64,000 bases of DNA from Sanguibacter keddieii DSM 10542 (GCF_000024925.1 NC_013521.1:2542001-2606000); one strand, 5' to 3'. Positions 45,441 through 54,884 are shown, counted from the stretch's first letter. Made by a program: numbers and translations. The notes: generated from the sequence alone by a model not told the origin.

Positions 45441-46215
45441 GGGCGACACCGTCTTCCTCACCGCGCGCCGGCTCGACGAGGCGCTCAGCGGGACGGTGCT
45501 CACGTGGGCCGAGCTCCGCTGGCCGAACCTCGACCCGACGGCGCTCGCCGGGACGACGGTGCTGCGCTCGCGCGCCTACGGCAAGCACGTCCTCACGACG
45601 GTGGACAGCGGGTGGACGCTGCACACGCACCTGCGCATGGACGGGACGTGGCGGGTGCACCGTACCGACCCCGCAGCCCGGCTCGCCCGGCGCCCGACCG
45701 TCCGTGCCGTGCTGGCCAACGAGACGTGGACCTGCGTCGGCGACAGGCTCGGGATGATGGACCTGGTCCGGACCCGTGACGAGCACACCCTGCTCGACCA
45801 CCTGGGCCCGGACATCCTCGCACCGGACTTCGGCAGCTCCCCGGACGGGCTCGCAGCCGTCCTGCGGACCTACCAGGCGCAGGGTGCTCGGCCGGTCGGC
45901 GACTGCCTGCTCGACCAGACGCTCATGGCCGGTGTGGGGACCCTGTTCGCGGCGGAGGGACTGTTCGACCGCCAGGTGTGGCCCTGGACCCCGGCGGCCG
46001 AGGTCGACCTGGTCCCGCTGCTGGGCAGCATCCGACGGAACCTGCTGCGCGGCGTCGCCCGTCCGGTCGACGGCCGGGTGGTGCACGTCCACTCCCGGTC
46101 GGGCTCTCCGTGCCACCGCTGCGGGACCACCATCGTCCGTGGTCTGGCCGGGGTCGCCCCGATGGAGCGGCCGATGTTCTACTGCCCCGTCTGCCAGCCC
46201 GAACCGCCTCGGTGA
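45433..46215 (+). CDS. nei: Formamidopyrimidine/endonuclease VIII family DNA glycosylase
   Basis: Bifunctional base-excision glycosylase/AP lyase of 260 residues. Catalytic Pro2 and Glu3 (start (M)PEGDT), Lys51 in AYGKH, the H2TH region with QTLMAGVGTLFAAEGLF, and a C-terminal zinc finger with Cys227, Cys230, Cys251 and Cys254. The PEGDTV start and the overall pattern are those of actinobacterial Nei2/Nei rather than MutM (PELPEVE). GTG 45433 was chosen so that Pro2 is N-terminal. An upstream GTG two codons earlier would bury the catalytic proline. Overlaps lhr by eight bases. Confidence 0.94.
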   Translation: MPEGDTVFLTARRLDEALSGTVLTWAELRWPNLDPTALAGTTVLRSRAYGKHVLTTVDSGWTLHTHLRMDGTWRVHRTDPAARLARRPTVRAVLANETWTCVGDRLGMMDLVRTRDEHTLLDHLGPDILAPDFGSSPDGLAAVLRTYQAQGARPVGDCLLDQTLMAGVGTLFAAEGLFDRQVWPWTPAAEVDLVPLLGSIRRNLLRGVARPVDGRVVHVHSRSGSPCHRCGTTIVRGLAGVAPMERPMFYCPVCQPEPPR

Positions 46216-46286
46216 CCTGACCTCGCCGCTGGAGCAGCCCACGCCCAGCAGCACGGCGCGTGCGGAGCCGGGTGGCCCGCAGACGC

Positions 46287-46324
46287 ACGACAGGCTGCGC
46301 ACCGTCCGGTGCGCAGCCTGTCGT
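46287..46324. terminator. Bidirectional terminator between nei and clgR
   Basis: A 17-bp stem (46287-46303 with 46308-46324) closes a GTCC loop, between two convergent genes. Confidence 0.92.
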
Positions 46325-46356
46325 CGGTCGAGGCCGTGGCCTCGTGCACTCGTCGC

Positions 46357-46686
46357 TCAGCCGATCGGCTGGAGGTCCTTCGCGGTGCGGCCCAGGGCGT
46401 CGCGGCCCATCGCGGCGAGGTCCGCCGGGACGGTGTCCGGGATGAGCAGACCCTCGGCGACCGCGATGCGGTCGCTCACCTCTCGCAGGATCGACGAGAG
46501 CGGGATGTCGAGGGCCTCGCAGATCGAGCCGAGGAGCTCAGACGACGCTTCCTTCTGGCCACGCTCGACCTCGCTGAGGTACCCGAGCGACACCCGTGCT
46601 GCTGAGGACACCTCGCGGAGCGTGCGTCCCTGTAGCTGGCGAGCATCTCGCAGTACGTCCCCGATCTCTCGGCGCAGTACGACCAT
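46357..46686 (-). CDS. clgR: XRE-family regulator ClgR
   Basis: Helix-turn-helix activator of clp protease, lon and repair genes in actinobacteria. 109 residues: HTH about 9-62 with [28 protein letters not shown] in two segments, then [20 protein letters not shown] and CEALDIPLS, all family hallmarks. A short C-terminal tail follows. ATG 46686 has AGGGGG seven bases upstream. A longer frame starting at 46941 is leader sequence. It sits beside cinA-pgsA-ftsK, the usual clgR neighbourhood. Confidence 0.93.
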   Translation of the reverse strand: MVVLRREIGDVLRDARQLQGRTLREVSSAARVSLGYLSEVERGQKEASSELLGSICEALDIPLSSILREVSDRIAVAEGLLIPDTVPADLAAMGRDALGRTAKDLQPIG

Positions 46687-47057
46687 CTGACGGCCCCCTC
46701 TCGTGTCCGGTGCTGGCTGTGGTCTCGTGGTGACGTCTCGTCGACGGTCCGGCTGCCTGGTGCCTGCCCGGCCTGACCTGTCTGTCCTGCTCGACATGCC
46801 AGCGGGTGCCACCGACGTCGACGTCACGTCGCCCCTACCGTACCCTGATCGGCCGACAGGCTGCCCGGTGAAGGGCAGACCGACGCCAGATCTCGACGGT
46901 CTCGTCACATCGGTCCGGCGCTCGCCACGATTTGTCATCACGTCCTGTCCAACGCGACGCCCCCCCGGGTTGTTCCCGTCGCGAGCCCGACGGAGCCGGT
47001 CTCACCCGGTGGCGCCGGTCACCCGCGGCTGCGGCGACACCCGTCGCCGGCGAGGCG
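46687..47057. other. Intergenic region upstream of clgR
   Basis: 371 bp with no gene. A TACGGT hexamer on the minus strand (46837-46842) may be the clgR -10, giving a leader of about 145 nt. I see no clear ClgR operator or hairpin. The stretch next to cinA is GC-rich and featureless. Confidence 0.5.
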
Positions 47058-47573
47058 TCAGGCGTGGTCGACCACCTCGAGGACGAGGTGGAGCGCAGCA
47101 GCCACCGTCTGCGACCGCACCGCGTCGCGCGCGCCCTCGAGCTCGAGACGCCGGACCAGCGGCCGGCCACGCCCGTCGTCGACGGCGATGTACACGGTCC
47201 CTGGCGCGACCCCGTCCTGCGGTTCGGGACCGGCCACACCGGTGGTCGACACACCGACGTCGGCCCCGAGCAGGAGTCGGACGCCGGACGCCATCGCGAG
47301 GGCGACGTCGGGGTCGACCGCTCCACGCCGCGACAGCAGCTCCTCGTCCACGCCGAGGAGCCGCGCCTTGAGGTCGGTCGCGTACGCGACGACGCCGCCG
47401 CGCAGGACGGCGGACGCCCCGGGGACGTCGACCACACGGGCGGCGAGCCCTCCCCCGGTGAGCGACTCGGCGGTCGCGAGGGTGAGACCGGCGCGCGTCA
47501 TCGTCGCCACCAGCCTCTCGACGGTCCGGTCGGGGCCGGGTCCACCAGCACCGTCAGCCGTCACCCCGGTCAT
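47058..47573 (-). CDS. CinA C-terminal domain amidohydrolase (PncC-like)
   Basis: Nicotinamide-nucleotide amidase domain that deaminates NMN in NAD recycling. 171 residues: LATAESLTGGGLAARVVDVPGAS (catalytic Ser and Gly-rich loop), GGVVAYATDLKARLLGV, and STTGVAGPEPQDG. The N-terminal MoCF-like domain of full-length CinA is absent, as usual for the PncC form. ATG overlaps the pgsA stop as ATGA. Confidence 0.93.
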   Translation of the reverse strand: MTGVTADGAGGPGPDRTVERLVATMTRAGLTLATAESLTGGGLAARVVDVPGASAVLRGGVVAYATDLKARLLGVDEELLSRRGAVDPDVALAMASGVRLLLGADVGVSTTGVAGPEPQDGVAPGTVYIAVDDGRGRPLVRRLELEGARDAVRSQTVAAALHLVLEVVDHA

Positions 47574-48229
47574 GGGCGACGGGTGTCGTGGGCGATGCCC
47601 TCGGGCTCGCCGGTCGGGGAGGCGGTCGGGGAGGCGGTCTGCGACCGCGCCACCTCGGCGCGGTGCTCGCGGACGACGCGCCACCCCTGCAGGGCGTAGT
47701 CGACGCCGGTCGCGAGGGTGACCACGAGAGCGGCGCCCATCGCCACCGTCCCGACCCACCCGACGAAGGTCGGCAGGTGGTCGAGGGGCAGCAGGAGGAT
47801 CGGGATCGCGACGGACTGGAGCACCGTCTTGAGCTTGCCGCCCCGCGAGGCCGGCATGACGACGTAGCGCAGGATCACCATGCGCATGAGGGTGATGCCC
47901 AGCTCCCGGGCGAGGATCGCGATGGTCACCCACCACCACAGCTCTCCGAGCGCCGAGAGCAGCACGAGCGCGGTCCCGATGAGGACCTTGTCGGCGATCG
48001 GGTCGAGGATCTTGCCGAGGTCGGTGACGAGGTCGTTCTTGCGGGCGAGGTAGCCGTCGAGCCGGTCGGTGATCGCCGCGACCCCGAAGATGGCGACCGC
48101 GACGAGCCGCCAGGTGACGTCGTCACCACCGTCCTGGAGCAACGCCCACCCGAAGACGGGGACGAGGGCGATGCGCACCATCGTGATGATGTTCGCGATG
48201 TTCCACGGCGACGCTGTCTGGGTGCTCAC
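47570..48229 (-). CDS. pgsA: CDP-diacylglycerol-glycerol-3-phosphate 3-phosphatidyltransferase
   Basis: Integral membrane enzyme making phosphatidylglycerol-phosphate. 219 residues with several membrane helices. The CDP-alcohol phosphotransferase signature is complete: DRLDGYLAR, then G and two spaced Asp in DLGKILDPIADK. A C-terminal cytoplasmic tail of about 30 residues is rich in Ser/Thr. GTG start without a leader and with TACGCT 6 nt upstream. It is coupled to the cinA gene downstream. A paralogue (phosphatidylinositol-phosphate synthase) is usually elsewhere in these genomes, so glycerol-P specificity is inferred from the neighbourhood. Confidence 0.93.
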   Translation of the reverse strand: MSTQTASPWNIANIITMVRIALVPVFGWALLQDGGDDVTWRLVAVAIFGVAAITDRLDGYLARKNDLVTDLGKILDPIADKVLIGTALVLLSALGELWWWVTIAILARELGITLMRMVILRYVVMPASRGGKLKTVLQSVAIPILLLPLDHLPTFVGWVGTVAMGAALVVTLATGVDYALQGWRVVREHRAEVARSQTASPTASPTGEPEGIAHDTRRP

Positions 48230-48235
48230 CCGACC

Positions 48236-48241
48236 AGCGTA
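48236..48241 (-). promoter_or_regulatory. Leaderless -10 element, pgsA
   Basis: TACGCT on the minus strand ends 6 nt before the GTG of pgsA, in the 72-bp gap after ftsK. Confidence 0.55.
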
Positions 48242-48301
48242 GGCGCTCGACCGACGGTCCGCGCCCAGGCCGTCCCCCGGGGGCGTCGTGAGCCAGGGGC
48301 G

Positions 48302-51100
48302 TCAGCGGACCGGGTTGCCCCAGCCGTCGTCGTCGGTGTCGGCGCTGTCGTGGTAGTCGACGGCCTCGGGTGGCATGTTCGCGCCGAGGTCCTCGTAGTG
48401 CGAGACCGGGGGGTCCTCCGCCTGCCCGTCGAAGGGGTCTCCCGGGGCCTGTGCCGGGCCGCCCGTCCCGTCGCCGCGGAGCATGGCGAGCGTGCCGGGC
48501 AGGTCGTCGGGCTGGACGAGCACGTCACGCGCCTTCGAGCCCTCCGACGGGCCGACGATCTCGCGGGACTCCAGCAGGTCCATGAGCCGGCCGGCCTTGG
48601 CGAAGCCCACACGCAGCTTGCGCTGGAGCATGGACGTCGAGCCGAACTGGGTGGTCACCACGAGCTCGGCTGCCTGGAGCAGCAGGTCGAGGTCGTCGCC
48701 GATGTCCTCGTCGACCTGCTTCTTGGTGGCCGTCACGGCGACGTCTGCCCGGTAGACGGGCTTCAGCTGGGACTTCACGTGCTCGACGACGGCGTGGACC
48801 TCGCTCTCCCCGACCCAGGCACCCTGGACGCGGATGGGCTTCGAGGCGCCCATCGGGAGGAACAGCGCGTCTCCCTGGCCGACGAGCTTCTCCGCGCCGG
48901 GCTGGTCGAGGACGACGCGCGAGTCGGCGAGGGACGACGTCGCGAAGGCGAGCCGGGAGGGCACGTTGGCCTTGATGAGGCCGGTGACCACGTCGACGCT
49001 CGGACGCTGCGTGGCGAGCACGAGGTGGATGCCGGCGGCGCGGGCGAGCTGGGTGATGCGCTGGATCGAGGCCTCGACGTCACGCGGCGCGACCATCATG
49101 AGGTCGGCGAGCTCGTCGACCACGACGAGCAGGTACGGGTAGGGCGCGATCTTGCGCTCGGAGCCGGGCAGCGGCTTGACCTTGCCCGACCGCACCGCGG
49201 CGTTGAAGTCGTCGATGTGCTTGAAGCCGAACATCGCGAGGTCGTCGTAGCGGGAGTCCATCTCGCGGACCACCCACTCGAGGGCCTCCGCGGCCTTCTT
49301 CGGGTTGGTGATGATCGGGGTGATGAGGTGCGGGATGCCCTCGTAGATCGTCAGCTCGACGCGCTTGGGGTCGACGAGCACCATGCGCACCTCGTCGGGG
49401 GTGGCGCGCATGAGGATCGAGGTGATCATCGAGTTGACGAAGCTGGACTTCCCGGCGCCGGTGGCTCCGGCGACGAGGATGTGCGGCATCTTGGCGAGGT
49501 TGGCCACCACGTAGCCTCCCTCGACGTCCTTGCCGACGCCCATGATCATGGGGTGCTCGGACCGGCGCGCGACGGCCGAGCGCAGGACGTCGCCGAGCAC
49601 CACGGTCTCGCGGTCGGTGTTGGGGATCTCGATCCCGATCGCGGACTTGCCGGGGATCGGCGAGAGGATGCGGACGTCTGCCGAGGCCACGGCGTAGGCG
49701 ATGTTCTTGCTGAGCGCGGTGACCCGCTCGACCTTGAGACCGGGGCCGACCTCGACCTCGTACCGGGTGACGGTCGGGCCACGCGTGAAGCCGGTGACCT
49801 TGGCGGCGATGTCGAACTGGTCGAAGACCCCGGTGAGGGCCTCGACCACGCGGTCGTTGGCCGCCGAGCGCACCTTGTGGGGGGCGCCCTTGACGAGCGC
49901 GTCCTCGTCGGGGAGCACGTAGACCGTGTCGCCGTCGAGCATGGGCTGCTCGCCCGGGGGCAGAGAGGTCGTGGGCGGGGCGTCGAAGACCCGCGCCGCG
50001 GGCGCGGCAGGCACCGTCTCGATCGCGGCGGTCGGCGCCTCGGCCGACGACGCCGTGGGCGCGTCAGGGGTGTCCTCGCCGTAGACCACGGCCGGAGCCA
50101 TGAGCTCCGTCTCCGGGTCCGCGTAGACGTCCCCGCCGTCGGAGGCGCTCTCGAGCAGCTCGCGCTCGAGGGCGGCGGCACGCTCGAAGGCCTCGTCGCC
50201 CACGTACCCGCCGTGCAGCACGGCCGTGGCGTCGTCGTCGGCGTCCTTGCGTGCCTTGCGCGTCCGCCGGGTCTTCTTGACCGGTGCCGGCTCGGGGTCG
50301 GTGCCGTCGTGCCGGGACACGCCCTCGGCGAGGCGGAGGTCGTCGAGGTCGTCGTGCTCGTCGTCGTGCCGGGGCGCCTCGTTGCCCGTGAGGCGGTCGT
50401 AGACGGAGCGCAGACGGGTGGGGATGGCGTGGACCGGGGTCGCGGTGACCACGAGCACGCCGAAGAAGGCGAGCAGCAGCAGGATGGGCACGGCGACCCA
50501 GGTGCTCAGGCCGGCGGAGAGCGGGTGCCCGACGGCGTAGCCGACGATGCCCCCGGCCTCGCGGAGCTGCTCGAAGCCGTCGGCCGGGACGGGACGCCCC
50601 GAGCCGATGTGCACGATGCCGCAGACGGCGACGGTCACGGCGCACAGGCCGATGGTCATCCGGGAGTTCGCCTGCTCGCGGTCCGGGTGCCGCATGATCC
50701 GCACGGCCATGCCGAGCAGCACCACCGGGATGGCGATGGCGACGACGCCGACGGTCCCCGCCACGAGCACGTGCAGACCCTCGGCGACGGAGCCCTCGAC
50801 CCCCCACCACTCGCGCGCGGCGACCACGAGGGAGAGCGCGAGCAGCACGAAGGCCAGCCCGTCCCGGCGGTGCGCGGGGTCGAGGTCGCGTGCCCCTCGA
50901 CCGACGCGGCGGGCCGTCCCGCCGAAGAGATGGGCGATGCCCATGAAGAAGCCGCGCACCGCCCTGACGGGCCACGCGGGCCGGGTCGGCTCGGGCGCCT
51001 TCGCCGGAGGCTTCCTGGCAGCGGTCCGTGGGGCGGCCTTGGTGCCGCCTCTCGTGCCACCCGAGGTCGAGCGAGGGGTGGGTGTCGTCCGCGTAGCCAT
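48302..51100 (-). CDS. ftsK: DNA translocase FtsK
   Basis: Septal DNA pump that clears chromosomes and activates XerCD. 932 residues: a basic N-terminal tail, four membrane helices (about 85-230), an acidic/Ala-rich linker (about 250-420), then the motor with Walker A GATGAGKS (about 545) and Walker B VVVDELADL (about 658). The winged-helix gamma domain (AELVVTTQFGSTSMLQRKLRVGFAKA) reads KOPS. The final 60 residues are acidic. ATG 51100 has TAGATT 7 nt upstream and no Shine-Dalgarno sequence. A start at 51163 would precede this promoter and is rejected. Confidence 0.96.
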   Translation of the reverse strand: MATRTTPTPRSTSGGTRGGTKAAPRTAARKPPAKAPEPTRPAWPVRAVRGFFMGIAHLFGGTARRVGRGARDLDPAHRRDGLAFVLLALSLVVAAREWWGVEGSVAEGLHVLVAGTVGVVAIAIPVVLLGMAVRIMRHPDREQANSRMTIGLCAVTVAVCGIVHIGSGRPVPADGFEQLREAGGIVGYAVGHPLSAGLSTWVAVPILLLLAFFGVLVVTATPVHAIPTRLRSVYDRLTGNEAPRHDDEHDDLDDLRLAEGVSRHDGTDPEPAPVKKTRRTRKARKDADDDATAVLHGGYVGDEAFERAAALERELLESASDGGDVYADPETELMAPAVVYGEDTPDAPTASSAEAPTAAIETVPAAPAARVFDAPPTTSLPPGEQPMLDGDTVYVLPDEDALVKGAPHKVRSAANDRVVEALTGVFDQFDIAAKVTGFTRGPTVTRYEVEVGPGLKVERVTALSKNIAYAVASADVRILSPIPGKSAIGIEIPNTDRETVVLGDVLRSAVARRSEHPMIMGVGKDVEGGYVVANLAKMPHILVAGATGAGKSSFVNSMITSILMRATPDEVRMVLVDPKRVELTIYEGIPHLITPIITNPKKAAEALEWVVREMDSRYDDLAMFGFKHIDDFNAAVRSGKVKPLPGSERKIAPYPYLLVVVDELADLMMVAPRDVEASIQRITQLARAAGIHLVLATQRPSVDVVTGLIKANVPSRLAFATSSLADSRVVLDQPGAEKLVGQGDALFLPMGASKPIRVQGAWVGESEVHAVVEHVKSQLKPVYRADVAVTATKKQVDEDIGDDLDLLLQAAELVVTTQFGSTSMLQRKLRVGFAKAGRLMDLLESREIVGPSEGSKARDVLVQPDDLPGTLAMLRGDGTGGPAQAPGDPFDGQAEDPPVSHYEDLGANMPPEAVDYHDSADTDDDGWGNPVR

Positions 51101-51107
51101 GACCGTC

Positions 51108-51113
51108 AATCTA
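51108..51113 (-). promoter_or_regulatory. Leaderless -10 element, ftsK
   Basis: TAGATT on the minus strand ends 7 nt before the ATG at 51100, so translation should start at or next to the first mRNA base. Confidence 0.6.
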
Positions 51114-51157
51114 TCGGTGCCGGGCCCGGGATCGCCGGATCCGGGCGGTGCGTGTCC

Positions 51158-51198
51158 ACGCACCCGGCCTGCGACCGGTGGGTGCAGGCCGGGTGCGT
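51158..51198 (-). terminator. Terminator after the DUF4352-like gene
   Basis: A 15-bp stem (51158-51172 with 51184-51198) lies 16 bp past the stop codon and upstream of the ftsK promoter. Confidence 0.85.
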
Positions 51199-51214
51199 CG
51201 ACAGGTCGTCCAGG

Positions 51215-52363
51215 TCAGCTGAGGGCGAAGAACGCCTCGGTGTCCTTGTTGACCCGGTCCCAGCCGCTGATGCGCCACACGCCGCCGTCGATCTTGTCGG
51301 TCGGGACGGTGACGCAGACGTTCCCGGTCACGGTCGCGTCGGTGTAGAGCTCCTGGCCGGTCTCGAGCTGGTTGGGCAGCGGCACGTAGCCGCACTTGTC
51401 TTTGTACGTGACGCCGTCCGACGACACGAAGACGTAGTCGAGCATGTACAGCGGCTCGCTGCCCTCACCGAGGTAGGTGATGGTCAGCGGCGACATGAGG
51501 TAGCTGTCGCCGTCGGCGGGCTCGTAGAAGCTCGACACGCTGCTGCTCGACTCGGAGATCTCGGCCCAGGCATCGGAGTTCGTCGCTGCGAAGGAGACCG
51601 TCCAGTCGCCCAGCGGCGCGGTCTCGCCCGGTGCGAGCGGCGAGGTGCGCGAGCCGCCGTCGCCGGAGACGGAGCCGGTGGCCTCGTCGGTCGGCTCGTC
51701 CGACGCGTCGTCGCTCGGGGCGACCGTCGGCTCGTCCGTGGCGTCGTCCGTGGTCGGGTCGTCCGTCGGCTCCTCGGTCGCCTCGTCCGTCGGCTCAGGG
51801 CTGGCCGACGTCGGTGCGGAGCTGGTGGGCGACGCGTCAGGCTCGTCCGAGCCTCCGAGCACCCCGGTCGCGAAGAGCACGGCGATGATCGCGCCGATCG
51901 CGACGAGGGCGATGATCACGGGGATGAGCCACTGCCGGCCTGCAGCCCGGCCGGGCTGCTGGCCACCGGGGCCACCCGGACCGCCGAAGCCGTTCGGGCC
52001 ACCGGGCCCGCCGGGTCCCTGCGACCCCTGCTGCTGCCAGGACGGCGCCTCGGGCGAGCCCGACCACGCCGCACCGGGTCCGGTCGGGACGGGACCGCTC
52101 GGCGGCACCGCGCCGTGGTTCGGCGCACCCGGCGCGCCGGGTGCCTGGTAGGTCGGCATCGCCGTGGTCGGCGCCGACGAGGGGTCAGGCTTGGAGAACC
52201 TGGAGACGTCGTCGCCCTGCGGCGCGCCGGGAGCGTCCTCGACCCAGAGCTGCCAGCCCGCGGGCGGGGCCGGCCACGAGGGGTCCGGGCTCCACCCGGG
52301 AGGTGGTGTCCACCCGGCCGGAGCGGGAGGCCAGCCGGGAGGGGGGTTGAAGCGTGCGGTCAT
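51215..52363 (-). CDS. Membrane-anchored protein with PPxGW repeats and DUF4352-like exodomain
   Basis: A 382-residue bitopic protein. The N-terminal 40 residues hold five repeats of PPPGW/PPAGW type, and a Gly/Pro-rich cytoplasmic region extends to about 140. A single membrane helix is at about 144-166. Next comes a Thr/Asp/Glu/Pro-rich spacer with repeated DEPTDEAT-type units (about 175-232), then a C-terminal beta-rich domain resembling DUF4352/Telomeric-repeat-like Ig folds with two cysteines. Function unknown; the layout suits a cell-surface lipo- or stress protein. ATG with GGGAGGA upstream. Confidence 0.8.
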   Translation of the reverse strand: MTARFNPPPGWPPAPAGWTPPPGWSPDPSWPAPPAGWQLWVEDAPGAPQGDDVSRFSKPDPSSAPTTAMPTYQAPGAPGAPNHGAVPPSGPVPTGPGAAWSGSPEAPSWQQQGSQGPGGPGGPNGFGGPGGPGGQQPGRAAGRQWLIPVIIALVAIGAIIAVLFATGVLGGSDEPDASPTSSAPTSASPEPTDEATEEPTDDPTTDDATDEPTVAPSDDASDEPTDEATGSVSGDGGSRTSPLAPGETAPLGDWTVSFAATNSDAWAEISESSSSVSSFYEPADGDSYLMSPLTITYLGEGSEPLYMLDYVFVSSDGVTYKDKCGYVPLPNQLETGQELYTDATVTGNVCVTVPTDKIDGGVWRISGWDRVNKDTEAFFALS

Positions 52364-52493
52364 GGGGGGTCCTCCCGGAAGGTCGTGCTCGGCAAGCGTG
52401 GCGGAATCGCTGCCAGGGTATACGCACAGATCCGGGCCCGTCGCGGGGACGGGGAGAGGTCCCCACCTGGCCGACCGCGGTGGTCGGTACCGG

Positions 52494-53414
52494 TCAGCGC
52501 GACGTGGGGCCGTCGAGCAGGCCGACGGTGCGCAGCGCCTCGCGCACCGCGGCCGCCTCGGCGGGCGTGGCGTCGACCTGCGGGAGCCGCAGGCGCCCGT
52601 CCGGGACGAGGCCGAGGGCGACGAGGGCCGACTTGATCATGACGACGCCGAAGCCCCCGCCCATGACCGCGTCGATCACGGGGACGATGCCGACGAACAG
52701 CCCGGTCGCCCGCGCGTGGTCGCCGGCCTGGAAGGCGGCGCCGATCTCGACGAGCTCACGGCCGACCACGTGGCCGACGACGCTCACGAGCCCCACGGCA
52801 CCGTGCGCCAGGAAGGCGAGGTACAGGGCGTCGTCACCGCTGTACCAGGCCAGACCGGTGCGCGAGATGTGCTGCGCGGCGGCGTAGACGTCCCCGGTGG
52901 CGTCCTTCACGGCCACGATCTTCTCGTGCTCGGCGAGGCGCGCGTAGGTGTCGCCGGTCAGCCGGACACCAGACCGGCCAGGGATGTCGTAGACCATCAC
53001 CGGCAGGTCGGTCGAGTCGGCGATCGCGACGGTGTGCTGGACGATGCCCTCCTGCGAGGGGCGCGAGTAGTACGGCGACACCACGAGCAGCCCGTGCGCC
53101 CCGGCCGCGGCAGACTGCTCGGCCATGCGGATCGAGTGGTCGGTGTCGTTGGAGCCCGCGCCGGCCACCACCACCGCGCGGTCCCCGACCGCGTCGACGA
53201 CGGCGCGGACGAGGTCGGCCTTCTCGGGCGCGTGCGTGGTGGGCGACTCCCCCGTGGTCCCGTTGAGGACCAGGCCGTCGTGACCGACGTCCACGAGGTG
53301 CGTCGCGAGGGAGACCGCAGCCTCCAGGTCGACCGCGCCGTCGGCGGTGAACGGGGTCACCATCGCGGTGAGCATCGTGCCGAAGGGGCGGGAGGGGGAG
53401 GTCGGGTGCGCCAT
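52494..53414 (-). CDS. dapA: 4-hydroxy-tetrahydrodipicolinate synthase
   Basis: Condenses pyruvate with aspartate semialdehyde, the first committed step to DAP and lysine. 306 residues in a TIM barrel: GTTGE at 52-56, Tyr142 in VYDIPGRSG, and Schiff-base Lys170 in VAVKDATGD. Two ATG codons lie six bases apart. I use the inner one (53414) because TAGGTT at 53421-53426 places the transcription start on its A, whereas the outer ATG would lie upstream of it. No leader Shine-Dalgarno sequence. Confidence 0.95.
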   Translation of the reverse strand: MAHPTSPSRPFGTMLTAMVTPFTADGAVDLEAAVSLATHLVDVGHDGLVLNGTTGESPTTHAPEKADLVRAVVDAVGDRAVVVAGAGSNDTDHSIRMAEQSAAAGAHGLLVVSPYYSRPSQEGIVQHTVAIADSTDLPVMVYDIPGRSGVRLTGDTYARLAEHEKIVAVKDATGDVYAAAQHISRTGLAWYSGDDALYLAFLAHGAVGLVSVVGHVVGRELVEIGAAFQAGDHARATGLFVGIVPVIDAVMGGGFGVVMIKSALVALGLVPDGRLRLPQVDATPAEAAAVREALRTVGLLDGPTSR

Positions 53415-53420
53415 GGTCAT

Positions 53421-53426
53421 AACCTA
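53421..53426 (-). promoter_or_regulatory. Leaderless -10 element, dapA
   Basis: TAGGTT on the minus strand ends 6 nt before ATG 53414 and abuts the upstream ATG, which decides between the two start codons. Confidence 0.6.
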
Positions 53427-53465
53427 CCCGGCCGCTCCCCCGACCACGGCACCGCGCGACCGCGC

Positions 53466-54050
53466 TCAGGCGGTCGTGCCGGTCCTGCGGTGCTCGACGA
53501 ACCTGAACCGCAGCCCGGTCCGCGAGGTCGACCACCCGTCCGCGTCGGTCGAGTCACCCACGACGGGTTCCGCGTCCCACCCGTCGCCGATCTCCGGGGC
53601 CCGGGTGTCCCCCTCGACCTCCGTGTCGATCTCGGTGACGACCAGCAGGTCGGCCTGAGCCAGCGCCTGGCGGTAGACCTCGCCGCCACCCATGACCCAG
53701 GTCCGGCCCGGGGCCGCGTCGGCGGCGACCGCGAGCGCCTCGTCGAGCGACCCGACCACCACCGCTCCGGTCAGCTCGAGGCCCGGCGACCGGGTGAGCA
53801 CCACGTTGGTGCGCCCGGGGAGCGGACGGAACCTCTCGGGGAGCGAGTCCCACGTGGCGCGCCCCATGACGACGGCCGCCCCCGCGGTCGTCCTGCGGAA
53901 GTGCGCCCCGTCCTCGGGGAGGTGCCAGGGCATGGTCCCCCCGGCGCCGATGACACCGTCCCGGGCCTGCGCCCAGACGAGACCCACCCGCTGCGCGGGG
54001 ACCGGCTGCGGCACCTCGGACGTCGTCGCGCCCGTGCACGGCTCCGTCAT
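53466..54050 (-). CDS. folA: Dihydrofolate reductase
   Basis: NADPH-dependent reduction of dihydrofolate to tetrahydrofolate. 194 residues: [22 protein letters not shown] (Trp42, Asp47), [19 protein letters not shown] and [10 protein letters not shown] are standard. The N-terminal 18 residues are an extra tail, so the protein exceeds the usual 160. ATG overlaps the thyA stop as ATGA; both enzymes serve one-carbon metabolism for dTMP synthesis. An ORF extending upstream to 54239 lies inside thyA and is not used. Confidence 0.95.
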   Translation of the reverse strand: MTEPCTGATTSEVPQPVPAQRVGLVWAQARDGVIGAGGTMPWHLPEDGAHFRRTTAGAAVVMGRATWDSLPERFRPLPGRTNVVLTRSPGLELTGAVVVGSLDEALAVAADAAPGRTWVMGGGEVYRQALAQADLLVVTEIDTEVEGDTRAPEIGDGWDAEPVVGDSTDADGWSTSRTGLRFRFVEHRRTGTTA

Positions 54051-54877
54051 ACCGCGACCGGCGCGGGGATCGTGGGGTGGTGCTGGTACCCCTCGACCGT
54101 CACGTCGTCGAAGGTGTAGTCGAACAGCGAGGCTGCCTGGCGCAGCTCGAGGCGCGGGAACGGGTAGGGCTCGCGGCCGAGCAGCTCCGCCACCTGGTCG
54201 ACGTGGTTGTCGTAGACGTGGCAGTCGCCCCCCGTCCACACGAAGTCGCCGACCTCAAGACCGACCTGCTGGGCCACCATGTGCGTCAGCAGGGCATAGC
54301 TCGCGATGTTGAACGGCACCCCGAGGAAGAGGTCGGCCGAGCGCTGGTACAGCTGGCACGAGAGCCGGCCGTCCGCGACGTAGAACTGGAAGAAGGCGTG
54401 GCACGGCATGAGGGCCATGGCGTCGAGGTCGGCGACGTTCCACGCCGAGACGATCATGCGGCGCGAGTCCGGGTTCGTCCGCAGCGTCTCGAGGACCTGG
54501 GCGACCTGGTCGACGTGCTGGCCGTCGGGGGTGGGCCACGACCGCCACTGCACGCCGTACACCGGACCGAGCTCGCCGTCGTCGTCGGCCCACTCGTTCC
54601 AGATGCGCACGCCGTTTTCCTGCAACCAGCCGACGTTCGAGTCGCCCCGCAGGAACCACAGGAGCTCGCCGACCACAGAGCGCAGGTGCACCCGCTTGGT
54701 GGTGACGAGCGGGAACCCCTCCGACAGGTCGAAACGCATCTGGTGGCCGAAGACGCTCCGTGTGCCGGTCCCGGTACGGTCGCTCTTGCGGGTGCCGTGC
54801 GCCATCACGTGACGGAGCAGGTCCTCGTACTGCGTCGGGACGTCGGACGCTGGTGTCCCCACGGGCGTAGAAGTCAT
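54047..54877 (-). CDS. thyA: Thymidylate synthase
   Basis: Methylates dUMP to dTMP using methylenetetrahydrofolate. 276 residues: [28 protein letters not shown], catalytic Cys159 in [30 protein letters not shown] and [11 protein letters not shown] 54877 has TAGACT 7 nt upstream and no Shine-Dalgarno sequence. Longer frames upstream lie in the divergent aldehyde dehydrogenase gene. It is operonic with folA. Confidence 0.97.
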   Translation of the reverse strand: MTSTPVGTPASDVPTQYEDLLRHVMAHGTRKSDRTGTGTRSVFGHQMRFDLSEGFPLVTTKRVHLRSVVGELLWFLRGDSNVGWLQENGVRIWNEWADDDGELGPVYGVQWRSWPTPDGQHVDQVAQVLETLRTNPDSRRMIVSAWNVADLDAMALMPCHAFFQFYVADGRLSCQLYQRSADLFLGVPFNIASYALLTHMVAQQVGLEVGDFVWTGGDCHVYDNHVDQVAELLGREPYPFPRLELRQAASLFDYTFDDVTVEGYQHHPTIPAPVAV

Positions 54878-54884
54878 GGCCACC

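Noticed and set aside
40203-45503. An open frame of more than 1700 codons on the minus strand, antisense to lhr
   Set aside because: It mirrors the lhr reading frame, a common artefact of very high third-position GC. Only its last 79 codons are real (the DUF3046 gene); the rest shows no family motifs.
47588-52636. A continuous plus-strand frame of about 1680 codons across pgsA, ftsK and the DUF4352-like gene
   Set aside because: It is antisense to several well-supported genes with clear motifs, and its own translation is Arg/Gly/His-rich without domains.
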